The notes beneath the pieces were generated by a model. That model worked only from the letters and a program-made list of their open reading frames with translations, did no database searches and was not told the DNA's origin. A stretch of 64,000 nucleotides of DNA. It comes from Neorhizobium sp. UBA3556 (GTDB taxonomy: Bacteria; Pseudomonadota; Alphaproteobacteria; Rhizobiales; Rhizobiaceae). The position numbers and the translations under genes are program-made. Of the stretch, positions 1-7,477 are shown one piece after another; position 1 is the stretch's first letter; each line of letters starts with the position of its first letter. The stretch is taken from positions 248,001 through 312,000 of the forward strand of contig DFNX01000001.1 of NCBI GenBank assembly GCA_002376235.1. The letters run 5' to 3'.

Positions 1-123
1 GTCATCGAAAGGGATCAGCACTTCGCGGAACGGCACCCCCGCCGCGGTCAGCGCGAGCCATGGCCGAAACGACCAGGAGGAGTAATTTTTGTTGCCGATA
101 TAAAGAGTGAGATCTTCCGCCAT
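1..123 (-). CDS. glutathione S-transferase family protein (N-terminal part only)
   Basis: The first 41 codons of a minus-strand gene whose remainder lies beyond the left edge. The peptide begins MAEDLTLYIGNKNYSSWSFR and continues with PWLALTAAGVPFREVLIPF. This is the start of a thioredoxin-fold GST N-terminal domain: a beta strand, then NYSSWS where GSTs place the glutathione-activating Ser/Tyr, then the first helix. In the family this domain binds glutathione for conjugation or peroxide detoxification in the cytoplasm. The substrate cannot be judged from a fragment. The ATG is at 121-123. Confidence 0.75.
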   Translation of the reverse strand, partial: MAEDLTLYIGNKNYSSWSFRPWLALTAAGVPFREVLIPFDD

Positions 124-190
124 GACAGCCTCCAGCTTTTACATCACGCTACAGGCACAGACCAAAAGCCTCCAATGAAAAGCCTAGAAC

Positions 191-892
191 CTAGTCATAA
201 ATGCATTTGATATATTCGCCGGAATTCCTCGCCCGCCGATCGATGACGGCGGCGAGACGGCGCATCCCGCGGCCAGGCTTACTGGCAACGCGAGTAAACG
301 GATTGGGAAGTGCAACGGCCAAGAGCGCCGCCTGGCTGGTGCTGAGCTTTGCAGCACTGGTCTTGAAATAATGCTGCGCTGCGGCTTCCGCGCCATAGAT
401 GCCCGGCCCCCATTCCGCGACATTGAGATAGATTTCCAACATCCGCCGCTTCGTCCATACCGTATCGGCAGCGATCGCCAGCGGCATTTCCAGCACCTTG
501 CGCACGAAGAAACGGCCGTTCCACAAAAACAGGTTCTTGGCCGTCTGCATCGAGATCGTGCTGGCACCGCGCGTCGCCTCGCCACCGAGAGCATCTTCCA
601 CGACGCCGCGCATCTGCCGCCAGTCGACGCCGCCATGGAAACAGAACTGTCCATCTTCCGACATCATCACGGCACGCACCAGATTGGGGGATATCTCGTC
701 TATATCCTTCCAGCGCCGGTCATAACCGCGCAGCAGAAACAGTTCCGACAGCATCAGCGTCGAAACCGGTCGGGTAAAAGGCACGGCGTAAACCGGAATG
801 AGCAGATAGGGCAGGATAAGAAGTGCGGCGATGACCAGAACGGCCTTTCGGCCAACACGCGAAAACGATCCCGCCTTTTGCCGTCGTGGCAT
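191..892 (-). CDS. mtgA: monofunctional biosynthetic peptidoglycan transglycosylase MtgA
   Basis: A 233-residue GT51 glycosyltransferase that polymerises lipid II into glycan strands at the outer face of the inner membrane; it has no transpeptidase domain. After a basic start (MPRRQKAG) there is one membrane anchor at about residues 18-36. The GT51 signature follows, SEDGQFCFHGGVDW, with catalytic Glu79, then RGASTISMQTAKNLFL and the RKVLEMPLA...KRRMLEIYLN block. Length fits the 225-245 residues usual for MtgA. The frame stays open upstream to 1063, but the extra N-terminus is family-atypical and overlaps the divergent ispA start region. I chose the ATG at 890-892; another ATG is at 977-979. 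Divergent from ispA. Confidence 0.92.
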   Translation of the reverse strand: MPRRQKAGSFSRVGRKAVLVIAALLILPYLLIPVYAVPFTRPVSTLMLSELFLLRGYDRRWKDIDEISPNLVRAVMMSEDGQFCFHGGVDWRQMRGVVEDALGGEATRGASTISMQTAKNLFLWNGRFFVRKVLEMPLAIAADTVWTKRRMLEIYLNVAEWGPGIYGAEAAAQHYFKTSAAKLSTSQAALLAVALPNPFTRVASKPGRGMRRLAAVIDRRARNSGEYIKCIYD

Positions 893-1077
893 GGCGGGTT
901 CCTCTTCCTCAGCCTGTCGGTCTGGCGTGATATCCAAACGCAGTCCCCAAATCCGCCGATAAGCAATCCGATGTTTCATAGCCAGTATGATCGCGCATGA
1001 CGAGTCTTTGCCGTTAAACTTCCTGTGGGGTGGTAAATCCCGTTGCCAGCGCTTTTGCGGCATGCAACACAGCCGCT

Positions 1078-2001
1078 ATGAGCATCATCGACACCGATCA
1101 GACAACCTTCGAGACTCGACTGAAAGAGAGCGCCGCGGAAACCGAGGCACTGCTCATGCGACTTCTGTCATCTCAAACGCAGGATGATGAGATAGCAAGG
1201 CCGGAAAACCTTCTCGCCGCCATGCGACATGGAACACTGAACGGCGGCAAGCGGTTACGCCCCTTTCTCGTCATCGAAAGTGCCGCCATGTTCGGCGCAG
1301 ACCGGAAGACGGCGCTGCGGATCGGCTCGGCGCTCGAATGCCTGCATTGCTACTCGCTGATCCATGACGATCTTCCTGCGATGGACGACGATGACCTGCG
1401 CCGCGGCCAGCCGACGGTGCACAAGGCTTTCGACGAAGCCACCGCCATTCTGGCGGGCGACAGCCTGCTGACCTACGCCTTCGACATTATCGCAGCACCC
1501 GAAACCGAGCTTGCTGCCGACCGCAAGGTCCGCCTCATCTCGTCACTCGCCCGCGCAGCCGGCATCGGCGGCATGGCCGGTGGCCAGGCGCTTGATCTGG
1601 CCGCGGAAAAGAAGGCTCCCGACGAAGCCGGCATTCGCACCTTGCAGGCGATGAAGACCGGCGCATTGCTGCGCTTCGCCTGCGAAGCCGGGCCGGTCAT
1701 CGCCGGCGCCTCGGATGAAGATCGCAAGAGACTTCGCACATTCGGAGAAAAGATCGGCCTCGCCTTCCAGCTTGCCGACGATCTGCTCGACGTTACGTCC
1801 AATGCGGCAACGCTCGGCAAGGCAGCCGGCAAGGATGCCGGACGCGGCAAGGGCACGCTGGTCGGATTGCACGGAATGGAATGGGCTGAAAAGACGCTGA
1901 ATGCGCTCACAGTGGAAGCGGTCGATCTGCTCGCGCCCTATGGCGCAAGAGCTGAAATCCTGCAGCAGGCGGCGCGCTTCGTCGCCAATCGCCAGAGCTA
2001 G
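1078..2001 (+). CDS. ispA: short-chain isoprenyl diphosphate synthase (farnesyl/geranyl diphosphate synthase)
   Basis: A 307-residue all-helical prenyltransferase that condenses IPP with allylic diphosphates to give C10-C20 precursors for quinones and undecaprenyl phosphate. Both aspartate-rich motifs are present: the first, HDDLPAMDDDDLRRG (Asp97, Asp98, Asp103), has the longer DDx4D spacing of bacterial farnesyl-diphosphate synthases, and the second is QLADDLLDVT (Asp234, 235, 238). GGKRLRP (residues 57-62) binds IPP. The frame opens at 1030, but the ATG at 1078 (MSIIDTDQTT) matches family length. A strong hairpin terminator follows at 2030. IspG, of the same isoprenoid supply route, is encoded 2 kb away on the other strand. 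Exact chain length is not provable from sequence. Confidence 0.9.
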   Translation: MSIIDTDQTTFETRLKESAAETEALLMRLLSSQTQDDEIARPENLLAAMRHGTLNGGKRLRPFLVIESAAMFGADRKTALRIGSALECLHCYSLIHDDLPAMDDDDLRRGQPTVHKAFDEATAILAGDSLLTYAFDIIAAPETELAADRKVRLISSLARAAGIGGMAGGQALDLAAEKKAPDEAGIRTLQAMKTGALLRFACEAGPVIAGASDEDRKRLRTFGEKIGLAFQLADDLLDVTSNAATLGKAAGKDAGRGKGTLVGLHGMEWAEKTLNALTVEAVDLLAPYGARAEILQQAARFVANRQS

Positions 2002-2029
2002 ACTAGAATTACGGCTTGAACAGAATTGC

Positions 2030-2067
2030 CCACCGCCAGCCCGAACGGCCGGCGGTGGTTTTTTTCT
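2030..2067 (+). terminator. intrinsic terminator of ispA
   Basis: Perfect 8-bp arms CCACCGCC (2030-2037) and GGCGGTGG (2051-2058) with a 13-nt loop, followed directly by seven T residues. It lies between the convergent ispA and OmpA-lipoprotein genes. There is no T tract in the minus direction, so it should act on ispA only. Confidence 0.85.
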
Positions 2068-2068
2068 T

Positions 2069-2728
2069 TTACTGCTGTTCGATCGGCGCGATCGCCACTT
2101 CGACGCGGCGGTTCTGCGCGCGGCCATCCGGCGTCGCGTTGGAAGCGACCGGCTGCGACGGGCCGAAGCCCATGGTCGAGATACGGCGCTGATCGACACC
2201 ACGGCCGCCGAGATAATTGGCGACGGAAGCCGCACGGCGCTCGGAGAGGCCCTGATTATGCTGCAGGCTGCCGGTGGAATCGGTGTGACCGTTCACGTCG
2301 ATATAGGTCTTTCCGAACTTGTTGAGCACGATCGCCACGGAATTCAGCGTATCGTAGAATGGCGGGATCACCTGATCCTGGTCGGTTGCGAACGTGATGT
2401 TCGACGGCATGTTGAGAATGATGCGGTCGCCCTGACGGGTCACCGAAACGCCGGTTCCCTGAAGCTGAGCGCGCAGTTCGGATTCCTGACGGTCCATGTA
2501 ATTGCCGATAGCGCCGCCGGCGAGACCGCCGATTGCAGCACCAATCAGCGCATTGCGGCCCTTGTTGCCGCCGCCGATCACGAGACCGCCGAGTGCACCG
2601 ATACCGGCACCGATTGCGGCGCCGCCCGCAGTGTTGGAAACCTTCTGCTCGCCCGTATACGGATCGGTCGTGGTGCAGGCAGAAAGGAAGGTCGCGGCCA
2701 GCGCGACGATGGCAAATTTCTTAAGCAT
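2069..2728 (-). CDS. OmpA-family peptidoglycan-associated lipoprotein
   Basis: A 219-residue outer-membrane lipoprotein. The signal peptide ends in a lipobox, TFLSAC, with lipidated Cys18. A Gly/Ala-rich stretch at about residues 30-80 (GGAAIGAGIGALGGLVIGGG and a second run) is the glycine-zipper typical of small envelope lipoproteins. The C-terminal third is an OmpA domain (about 100-215): NGHTDSTGSLQHNQGLSERR, then NRRVEVAI, which binds diaminopimelate in peptidoglycan. It should tether the outer membrane to the wall, like YiaD-type proteins. The ATG at 2726-2728 sits directly before the KK-hydrophobic signal; the frame extends to 2782 without a better start. It is transcribed alone, convergent with ispA. 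Confidence 0.9.
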   Translation of the reverse strand: MLKKFAIVALAATFLSACTTTDPYTGEQKVSNTAGGAAIGAGIGALGGLVIGGGNKGRNALIGAAIGGLAGGAIGNYMDRQESELRAQLQGTGVSVTRQGDRIILNMPSNITFATDQDQVIPPFYDTLNSVAIVLNKFGKTYIDVNGHTDSTGSLQHNQGLSERRAASVANYLGGRGVDQRRISTMGFGPSQPVASNATPDGRAQNRRVEVAIAPIEQQ

Positions 2729-2852
2729 TCGAATCGTTTCCCGTCCTAGGTGGTCGCACTTCCTTACCACGAAATACGGCAAAACAACGAAGCGGCTGCA
2801 TTCTCCCCGTCGTTGGCCACCGGCGAGGAGTACACATTGCAGTCATCCACGC

Positions 2853-3332
2853 TCATGCAGCGGGTGGCAGAATTTCGATATGGTTGCGCAATCCGCTGGC
2901 AACAATTGCCGGCACATCCGGCTCGCTCATCGGCGGAAATGCTGTCTGGTGGAGCTCTGTCTTTTCGCCGACATCGACGAAAAACGCTTCGTGAAGGCTG
3001 CCCGGCGAGTTGATGATCAGCATCCTCGCATCCGTCTTTCCGGGGTTGCGGAAGGCGTGAACCGTACCGGGCACGATATGGACCACCTCACCGGGACCTT
3101 TCAGCTGCCATGCGCCATCGAGAAAGAACTCATACTGGCCCTCCAGAACATAAAACGCCTCGTTATCCGCCTGCCGATGCATAGGCGCGCCCTGGCCGGG
3201 TGCCGTGCGGTTCTCGATCAGGGTGAACTTGTCGTCGGTTACGGCGCTGCGGATATGAAACGTCAGCAGGTTGCCGAGAAAATGCACGGTCATAGGACCA
3301 GTGTCGGGGGCATCGACCTTGGTGGCCATCAT
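2853..3332 (-). CDS. single-domain cupin protein, divergent from a TetR regulator
   Basis: A 159-residue cupin_2 protein of unknown substrate. Cupin motif 1 is PMHRQADNEAFYVLEG. In the family consensus (HxH, then E) the second His is Gln here, while the Glu is kept. Motif 2, GEVVHIVPGTVHAFRN, is complete. With one metal ligand changed, it may be a binding or isomerase-type cupin rather than a dioxygenase; that is inference. Two adjacent ATGs (3330 and 3327) follow an AGAGGA ribosome site. It is transcribed away from the TetR gene at 3401 across a shared operator-like palindrome and is therefore its likely target. It is recognisably paralogous to the cupin at 54503. Confidence 0.8.
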   Translation of the reverse strand: MMATKVDAPDTGPMTVHFLGNLLTFHIRSAVTDDKFTLIENRTAPGQGAPMHRQADNEAFYVLEGQYEFFLDGAWQLKGPGEVVHIVPGTVHAFRNPGKTDARMLIINSPGSLHEAFFVDVGEKTELHQTAFPPMSEPDVPAIVASGLRNHIEILPPAA

Positions 3333-3367
3333 CGTCTTGTCCTCTTCTGGATTTATGATACGATCGC

Positions 3368-3396
3368 CTCTTAATGAGACGATAATCTCATAAGAG
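3368..3396. promoter_or_regulatory. inverted repeat, probable TetR operator
   Basis: CTCTTAATGAGA (3368-3379), a 6-nt spacer, then TCTCATAAGAG (3386-3396): a nearly perfect dyad with one base missing in the right arm and a perfect ATGAGA/TCTCAT core. It lies in the 68-bp gap between the divergent cupin and TetR genes. Its right arm ends four bases before the TetR ATG and contains the only plausible ribosome site of that gene, so binding there would block both promoters and autoregulate. Operator function is inferred from position. Confidence 0.65.
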
Positions 3397-3400
3397 AAAT

Positions 3401-4006
3401 ATGATGAAAGGTCAAGTATTGCGCGAAACGACGTCCGAGAGGATCAACCAGAAGAAGAGAACCCGGTCCGAATTGCTGAGAACGGCGCGACGGCTGATCG
3501 AAGAGGGAAGCTCTTTTTCCGTCGCGGATGTCGCTGATGCCTCAGGCATTTCCCGCGCTACCGCCTATCGTTATTTCTCTAGGCCGGAGGACATTTTGCG
3601 TGAGGCCGCACTGGATGCGATAGCCGAGAAGGTGCATCTCTCGGACGAGATCGCCAAAGACGGCACGGTGGAACAACGGCTGGATGAGATGGTCGGCCAG
3701 ATCTTTCGGATGGTCGCTGACAACGAGAGCGTCTTTCGTGCCTTTCTTTCGGCAGCGGTAACCAGCGACGAGATCCCGCGTTCGGGCCGCCGCCTTCCCT
3801 GGCTGGCGGAAACGTTGAAGCCGATCGAGGGCAGAGTGTCGAAACCGGCTTATGAGGATCTGCTCGCCGGCCTGTCGCTGCTGACCGGCATCGAGGCGAT
3901 CATCGTACTGCGCGATGTCTGCGCGATGGATATCGACCGGGCAGAGAAGGTGGTGCGCTGGTCGGCGCAGGCCATGCTCGCAAAAGCTTTGGCTGAAGCG
4001 GAGTGA
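3401..4006 (+). CDS. TetR/AcrR-family transcriptional regulator
   Basis: A 201-residue regulator. An N-terminal helix-turn-helix lies at about residues 20-65 (RTRSELLRTARRLIEEG, then VADVADASGISRATAYRYF), the TetR DNA-binding pattern. The C-terminal ligand domain is not conserved enough to name an effector. Two adjacent ATGs (3401, 3404) follow AAGAG at 3392-3396, which overlaps the operator-like dyad. The stop codon (4004-4006) abuts the stop codon of the convergent ispG gene (4007-4009) with no intervening base. It probably represses itself and the divergent cupin. Confidence 0.88.
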   Translation: MMKGQVLRETTSERINQKKRTRSELLRTARRLIEEGSSFSVADVADASGISRATAYRYFSRPEDILREAALDAIAEKVHLSDEIAKDGTVEQRLDEMVGQIFRMVADNESVFRAFLSAAVTSDEIPRSGRRLPWLAETLKPIEGRVSKPAYEDLLAGLSLLTGIEAIIVLRDVCAMDIDRAEKVVRWSAQAMLAKALAEAE

Positions 4007-5260
4007 TTACTCCGCGGCCGTGCGGTTCTGGCCGAAACGGTTCTCGATATAGTCGTCGACAAGCTTCTCGAAATCACCGGCGATATTCGGGCCTTTCAGC
4101 GTCATCGCCTTCTTGCCGTCGATAAAGACGGGAGCGGACGGCGTTTCGCCCGTACCCGGCAGCGAGATGCCGATATCGGCATGTTTGCTTTCGCCCGGAC
4201 CATTGACGATGCAGCCCATGACAGCGACGTTCAGGGCTTCCACGCCCGGATATTTGTCACGCCAGACCGGCATGTTCTTGCGGATATCGGCCTGGATCTT
4301 CTGGGCCAGTTCCTGAAACACGGTAGACGTGGTGCGGCCGCAACCGGGACACGCGGCAACCACCGGAATGAACTGGCGGAACCCCATGACCTGCAGGATT
4401 TCCTGGGCAACCTGCACTTCCTTCGTCCGGTCGCCATTCGGTTCCGGCGTCAGTGATACGCGGATCGTGTCGCCGATCCCATGCTGCAGCACATAACCCA
4501 TCGCCGCAGACGAAGCGACGATACCCTTCGAGCCCATGCCCGCCTCGGTGAGGCCGAGATGCAGGGCGTGGTTTGAACGCTCCGCCAGCATCGAATAACA
4601 GGCGATCAGGTCCTGAACCTGGCTGACCTTGGCGGACAGAATGATGCGGTTGCGCGGCAGGCCGATCGATTCGGCAAGCTCGGCGGAAATCAGCGCCGAC
4701 TGCACGATCGCCTCATGCATGACCTGACGGGCCGAAAGCGGCGACCCGGCTTCCGCATTGCGGTCCATCAGCGTGGTCAAAAGATCCTGGTCGAGCGAAC
4801 CCCAGTTGACGCCGATACGCACCGGCTTGTCATACCGGATCGCCATCTCGATGATATCGCCGAACTGCTTGTCCTTCTTGTCCTTGAAGCCGACATTGCC
4901 GGGATTGATGCGATATTTCGCCAGCGCTTCGGCGCAGGCCGGGTGATCGGAAAGAAGCTTGTGGCCGATATAGTGAAAGTCGCCGACAAGCGGCACATCC
5001 ATACCAAGCCGGAGCAGACGTTCACGCACCTTCGGCACGGCAGCGGCACTTTCGTCGCGATCGACGGTGATGCGGACGATTTCCGAACCGGCCTCGTAGA
5101 GCGCTGCAACCTGGGCCACCGTCGCATCGACATCGGCCGTGTCCGTATTGGTCATCGACTGCACGACGACGGGGGCGCCGCCACCCACGATCACCCCACC
5201 CACATCGACCGCAACGGTCTGACGGCGCGGTTTCGGATCAAAATCGATGGGTGATGTCAT
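4007..5260 (-). CDS. ispG: 4-hydroxy-3-methylbut-2-en-1-yl diphosphate synthase (IspG/GcpE)
   Basis: A 417-residue enzyme of the MEP pathway that reductively opens 2-C-methyl-D-erythritol 2,4-cyclodiphosphate to HMBPP using a [4Fe-4S] cluster. Cluster ligands are visible: ACPGCGR (Cys304, Cys307) and MGCIVNGPGES (Cys350, with the nearby conserved Glu). The N-terminal TIM barrel begins VGGGAPVVVQSMTNTDT and carries GDFHY and NPGNVG. Length is normal for the two-domain bacterial form. The ATG at 5258-5260 (MTSPIDFDPK) is preferred over the open frame to 5293. It supplies isoprenoid units to the ispA product. A long inverted repeat occupies its upstream region (5273-5341). Confidence 0.96.
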   Translation of the reverse strand: MTSPIDFDPKPRRQTVAVDVGGVIVGGGAPVVVQSMTNTDTADVDATVAQVAALYEAGSEIVRITVDRDESAAAVPKVRERLLRLGMDVPLVGDFHYIGHKLLSDHPACAEALAKYRINPGNVGFKDKKDKQFGDIIEMAIRYDKPVRIGVNWGSLDQDLLTTLMDRNAEAGSPLSARQVMHEAIVQSALISAELAESIGLPRNRIILSAKVSQVQDLIACYSMLAERSNHALHLGLTEAGMGSKGIVASSAAMGYVLQHGIGDTIRVSLTPEPNGDRTKEVQVAQEILQVMGFRQFIPVVAACPGCGRTTSTVFQELAQKIQADIRKNMPVWRDKYPGVEALNVAVMGCIVNGPGESKHADIGISLPGTGETPSAPVFIDGKKAMTLKGPNIAGDFEKLVDDYIENRFGQNRTAAE

Positions 5261-5272
5261 GGTCGGGTCTCG

Positions 5273-5341
5273 GTGCCTCAAGCAGAGTTGCATTTCAGGT
5301 GGCGTATGCGCTGCCGCTTGTCAACCACTCACCTGAGGCAC
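5273..5341. repeat. spaced inverted repeat between the MFS gene and ispG
   Basis: GTGCCTCA (5273-5280) and TGAGGCAC (5334-5341) are perfect 8-bp complements 53 nt apart. Inside, CAGGTG (5296-5301) complements CACCTG (5330-5335). On the minus strand this could fold as a long stem in the leader of ispG, or act as a weak terminator after the MFS gene. A TTGACA hexamer on the minus strand within it could be a -35 element. Function is not established. Confidence 0.4.
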
Positions 5342-5357
5342 TTTTACGGCATGGCGC

Positions 5358-6545
5358 TCAATGATGAGCGCCATCCGCATGACGGGCAAGCCGCGAAACC
5401 GCCAGCACGACGACGAGGAAACCGGACAAAGCCAGGAAGATCGAGGCAAGCCCTGCATGTTCGGCGACAAAGCCGATAACCGACGGCGCAAGCAGAATCC
5501 CGGAATACCCCATCGTCGTCACCACCGACAGACCAACGCCCGCCGCCATGCCCGGCAGATTGCCGGCCGCCGAAAACACGATCGGCACCATGTTGGAAAT
5601 CCCGATACCGGCGAGCGCAAAGCCCACGATCGCGATAGTCGTAGTCGGCGCAAGTCCGATAATGGCCAGCCCGCAGATCGCAATCGCGCCGCAAATCCTA
5701 AGCGTCATGACCGCACCCAGACGGTCACGGATGAGATCACCGGCAAACCGCATGATCGCCATGGTGAGGGAAAAACCGGCAAAGGCAAAGCCGGACAGAG
5801 CGACGGACGCGCCGAGTTCGTTGCGCATGTAAAGCGCGCCCCAGTCGAGAATGGCCCCTTCCGGGATCATGCAGAACAGCGCGATCACACCGATCAGCCA
5901 GGGCAGTGGCGAACGCGGCAACCGGCTGCGCGTCTCGTCCTTGGCTTCATCGGGATGCGGCGCATCATGCAGCACGATCTTCCAGCAGAGCACGACCATC
6001 AGCGCGGCAATCAGGGTAACGATGACGGAGTGGTTGAAAACGCCGAGTTTCTGGATCAGGAAACCGCCGCTGGAAGCACCCAGCAGACCGCCGAGGCTCC
6101 AGAAAGCATGGCAGGACGACATGATCGCCCGACGCATATGCTTTTCGGTCGCCACCGCATTGGCATTCATCGCAACGTCCATGGCACCGATCAAGCCGCC
6201 AAACAGCGAGATCGCAATCGCACCGGTCCAGACATCCCCGGTCAGCGAGAGCAGAAAAAGCATGGGCGTCAGAAGCACAGCCGCAAATTTGGAAACGGTG
6301 CTGGAGCCGAACCGGGCGATCTGGCTGCCGGCAATCGGCATCATGATGATCGAGCCGAGACCAAAGGCCAGGATCATCAGTCCCAGTTCCTTTTCGCTCA
6401 GCCCAAGACGTGAGGCGAATTCGGGAATTTTCGGCGCCCATGACCCGATCATGAAGCCGTTCATCAGGAAGAGAAGCGCTACGCCGGCCCGCTCCTTGGT
6501 CAAATAGGATCCAAGCGGCCGGCTGGCCTTTTCGGATTGGCTCAT
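5358..6545 (-). CDS. major facilitator superfamily transporter (YbjJ-like)
   Basis: A 395-residue inner-membrane protein with about 12 hydrophobic segments. The first is GVALLFLMNGFMIGSWAPKI, followed by a cytoplasmic loop RLGLSEKELGLMIL and a mid-protein NANAVATEKHMRRAIMSSCHAFWSLGGLLGA block of the kind found in sugar/drug MFS proteins related to E. coli YbjJ. The substrate is unknown. The ATG (6543-6545) overlaps the stop of the upstream DeoR gene as ATGA, so the two are translationally coupled, and the regulator presumably controls its own transporter. Confidence 0.85.
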   Translation of the reverse strand: MSQSEKASRPLGSYLTKERAGVALLFLMNGFMIGSWAPKIPEFASRLGLSEKELGLMILAFGLGSIIMMPIAGSQIARFGSSTVSKFAAVLLTPMLFLLSLTGDVWTGAIAISLFGGLIGAMDVAMNANAVATEKHMRRAIMSSCHAFWSLGGLLGASSGGFLIQKLGVFNHSVIVTLIAALMVVLCWKIVLHDAPHPDEAKDETRSRLPRSPLPWLIGVIALFCMIPEGAILDWGALYMRNELGASVALSGFAFAGFSLTMAIMRFAGDLIRDRLGAVMTLRICGAIAICGLAIIGLAPTTTIAIVGFALAGIGISNMVPIVFSAAGNLPGMAAGVGLSVVTTMGYSGILLAPSVIGFVAEHAGLASIFLALSGFLVVVLAVSRLARHADGAHH

Positions 6546-7354
6546 GAAATGCTTCCTCTCGATACGCTTTTTTCGTTGATTGAGGTGGCGGCACCGCATC
6601 GATGTGCCTCTACACCCTGAAGAGATAATTTTCTGACCAGCGCCTCATCCGCATCGGCTTCGAAAACAAGCGACAGGGACGCTTGAAGTGCATGCACGTG
6701 AAATGCGGCCCTCAAGCCCAGTTTGTCCGAGGTGATCGCGGCAAGGCTATTTTTGCTGGCGGCACAGGCAAGTCGCTTAAAAGCTGCGTCTTCAAAGATA
6801 TCCGCAGCCAAGCCGTCTTCCAGCGTCAGGCCGCAAGCACCGAGAATGCAAAGATCCGGCCGTATCGTCTCAAGCTGCCGGATTGCCGTCGCATCGAGCG
6901 CCGCGCCGACCGCCGGGTCCACTCTCCCGCCGATCATGATCAGCTCCACGCCCGACCGGCCTGAAAGCTCTGCGGCAATTGCCGGCGTGTTGGTAACGGC
7001 CGTCAGCCGGAAATTCTCAGGCAGGCTACGGGCAACGGCAAGATTGGTCGAACCGGCATCGAAGAAAACGACACTGCCTTCGACAAGCAATTCCACCACC
7101 TTGTGCCCCAGAGCCACCTTGCGATCCGGCTGCTCGGCAATACGCGTCTTCAGCGGGACCGTCTGCCCAACCCGCAACAGCGCCCCGCCATAGACCCGCT
7201 CGCATTCACCGCGCCCGGCCATTTCGCGAAGGTCGCGCCTTACCGTGTCCTCGGAGACACCGAATTCCTGCGCAAGATCCTGCGCCGAAACCCGCCCCTT
7301 GGCGCGAAGTTCGGCGAGGATGTGCGCCTGTCTTTCACTAACAAATTGATCCAT
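6542..7354 (-). CDS. DeoR/GlpR-family transcriptional regulator
   Basis: A 270-residue sugar-phosphate-type regulator. The N-terminal HTH (SERQAHILAELRAKGRVSAQ, then DLAQEFGVSEDTVRRDLREM) is diagnostic of DeoR proteins. The C-terminal DeoRC effector domain contains FFDAGSTNLAVARSLP and TNTPAIAAEL, which in the family bind phosphorylated sugars. The ATG at 7352-7354 (MDQFVSERQ) is the family start; the frame opens at 7405. It is followed by the MFS gene with a 4-bp overlap. A 10-bp-periodic direct repeat upstream (7405-7421) is a candidate operator. Confidence 0.9.
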   Translation of the reverse strand: MDQFVSERQAHILAELRAKGRVSAQDLAQEFGVSEDTVRRDLREMAGRGECERVYGGALLRVGQTVPLKTRIAEQPDRKVALGHKVVELLVEGSVVFFDAGSTNLAVARSLPENFRLTAVTNTPAIAAELSGRSGVELIMIGGRVDPAVGAALDATAIRQLETIRPDLCILGACGLTLEDGLAADIFEDAAFKRLACAASKNSLAAITSDKLGLRAAFHVHALQASLSLVFEADADEALVRKLSLQGVEAHRCGAATSINEKSVSRGSIS

Positions 7355-7404
7355 GCCGAAATCATGCGCGAGTCGGCAAAAATACGCAACATCGTGCAAA
7401 AACA

Positions 7405-7421
7405 CGAAATGTATCGAAATG
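7405..7421. promoter_or_regulatory. tandem direct repeat, candidate DeoR operator
   Basis: CGAAATG at 7405-7411 and again at 7415-7421, separated by TAT, giving 10-bp helical phasing (CATTTCG twice on the coding strand of the regulator). DeoR proteins commonly bind TTTCG-type direct repeats on one DNA face. It lies about 50 bp upstream of the DeoR start and touches the pyc terminator. Function is inferred. Confidence 0.5.
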
Positions 7422-7451
7422 AAAAAGGGCGGTCCGCATCACGAACCGCCC
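7421..7451 (-). terminator. intrinsic terminator of pyc
   Basis: On the minus strand GGGCGGT and ACCGCCC (plus-strand arms 7445-7451 and 7427-7433) form a 7-bp stem with an 11-nt loop, followed by TTTTT (7426-7422). It sits 27 bp past the pyc stop codon. Confidence 0.8.
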
Positions 7452-7477
7452 CTCTATCCATCAGCCTTAAGCAGCTC

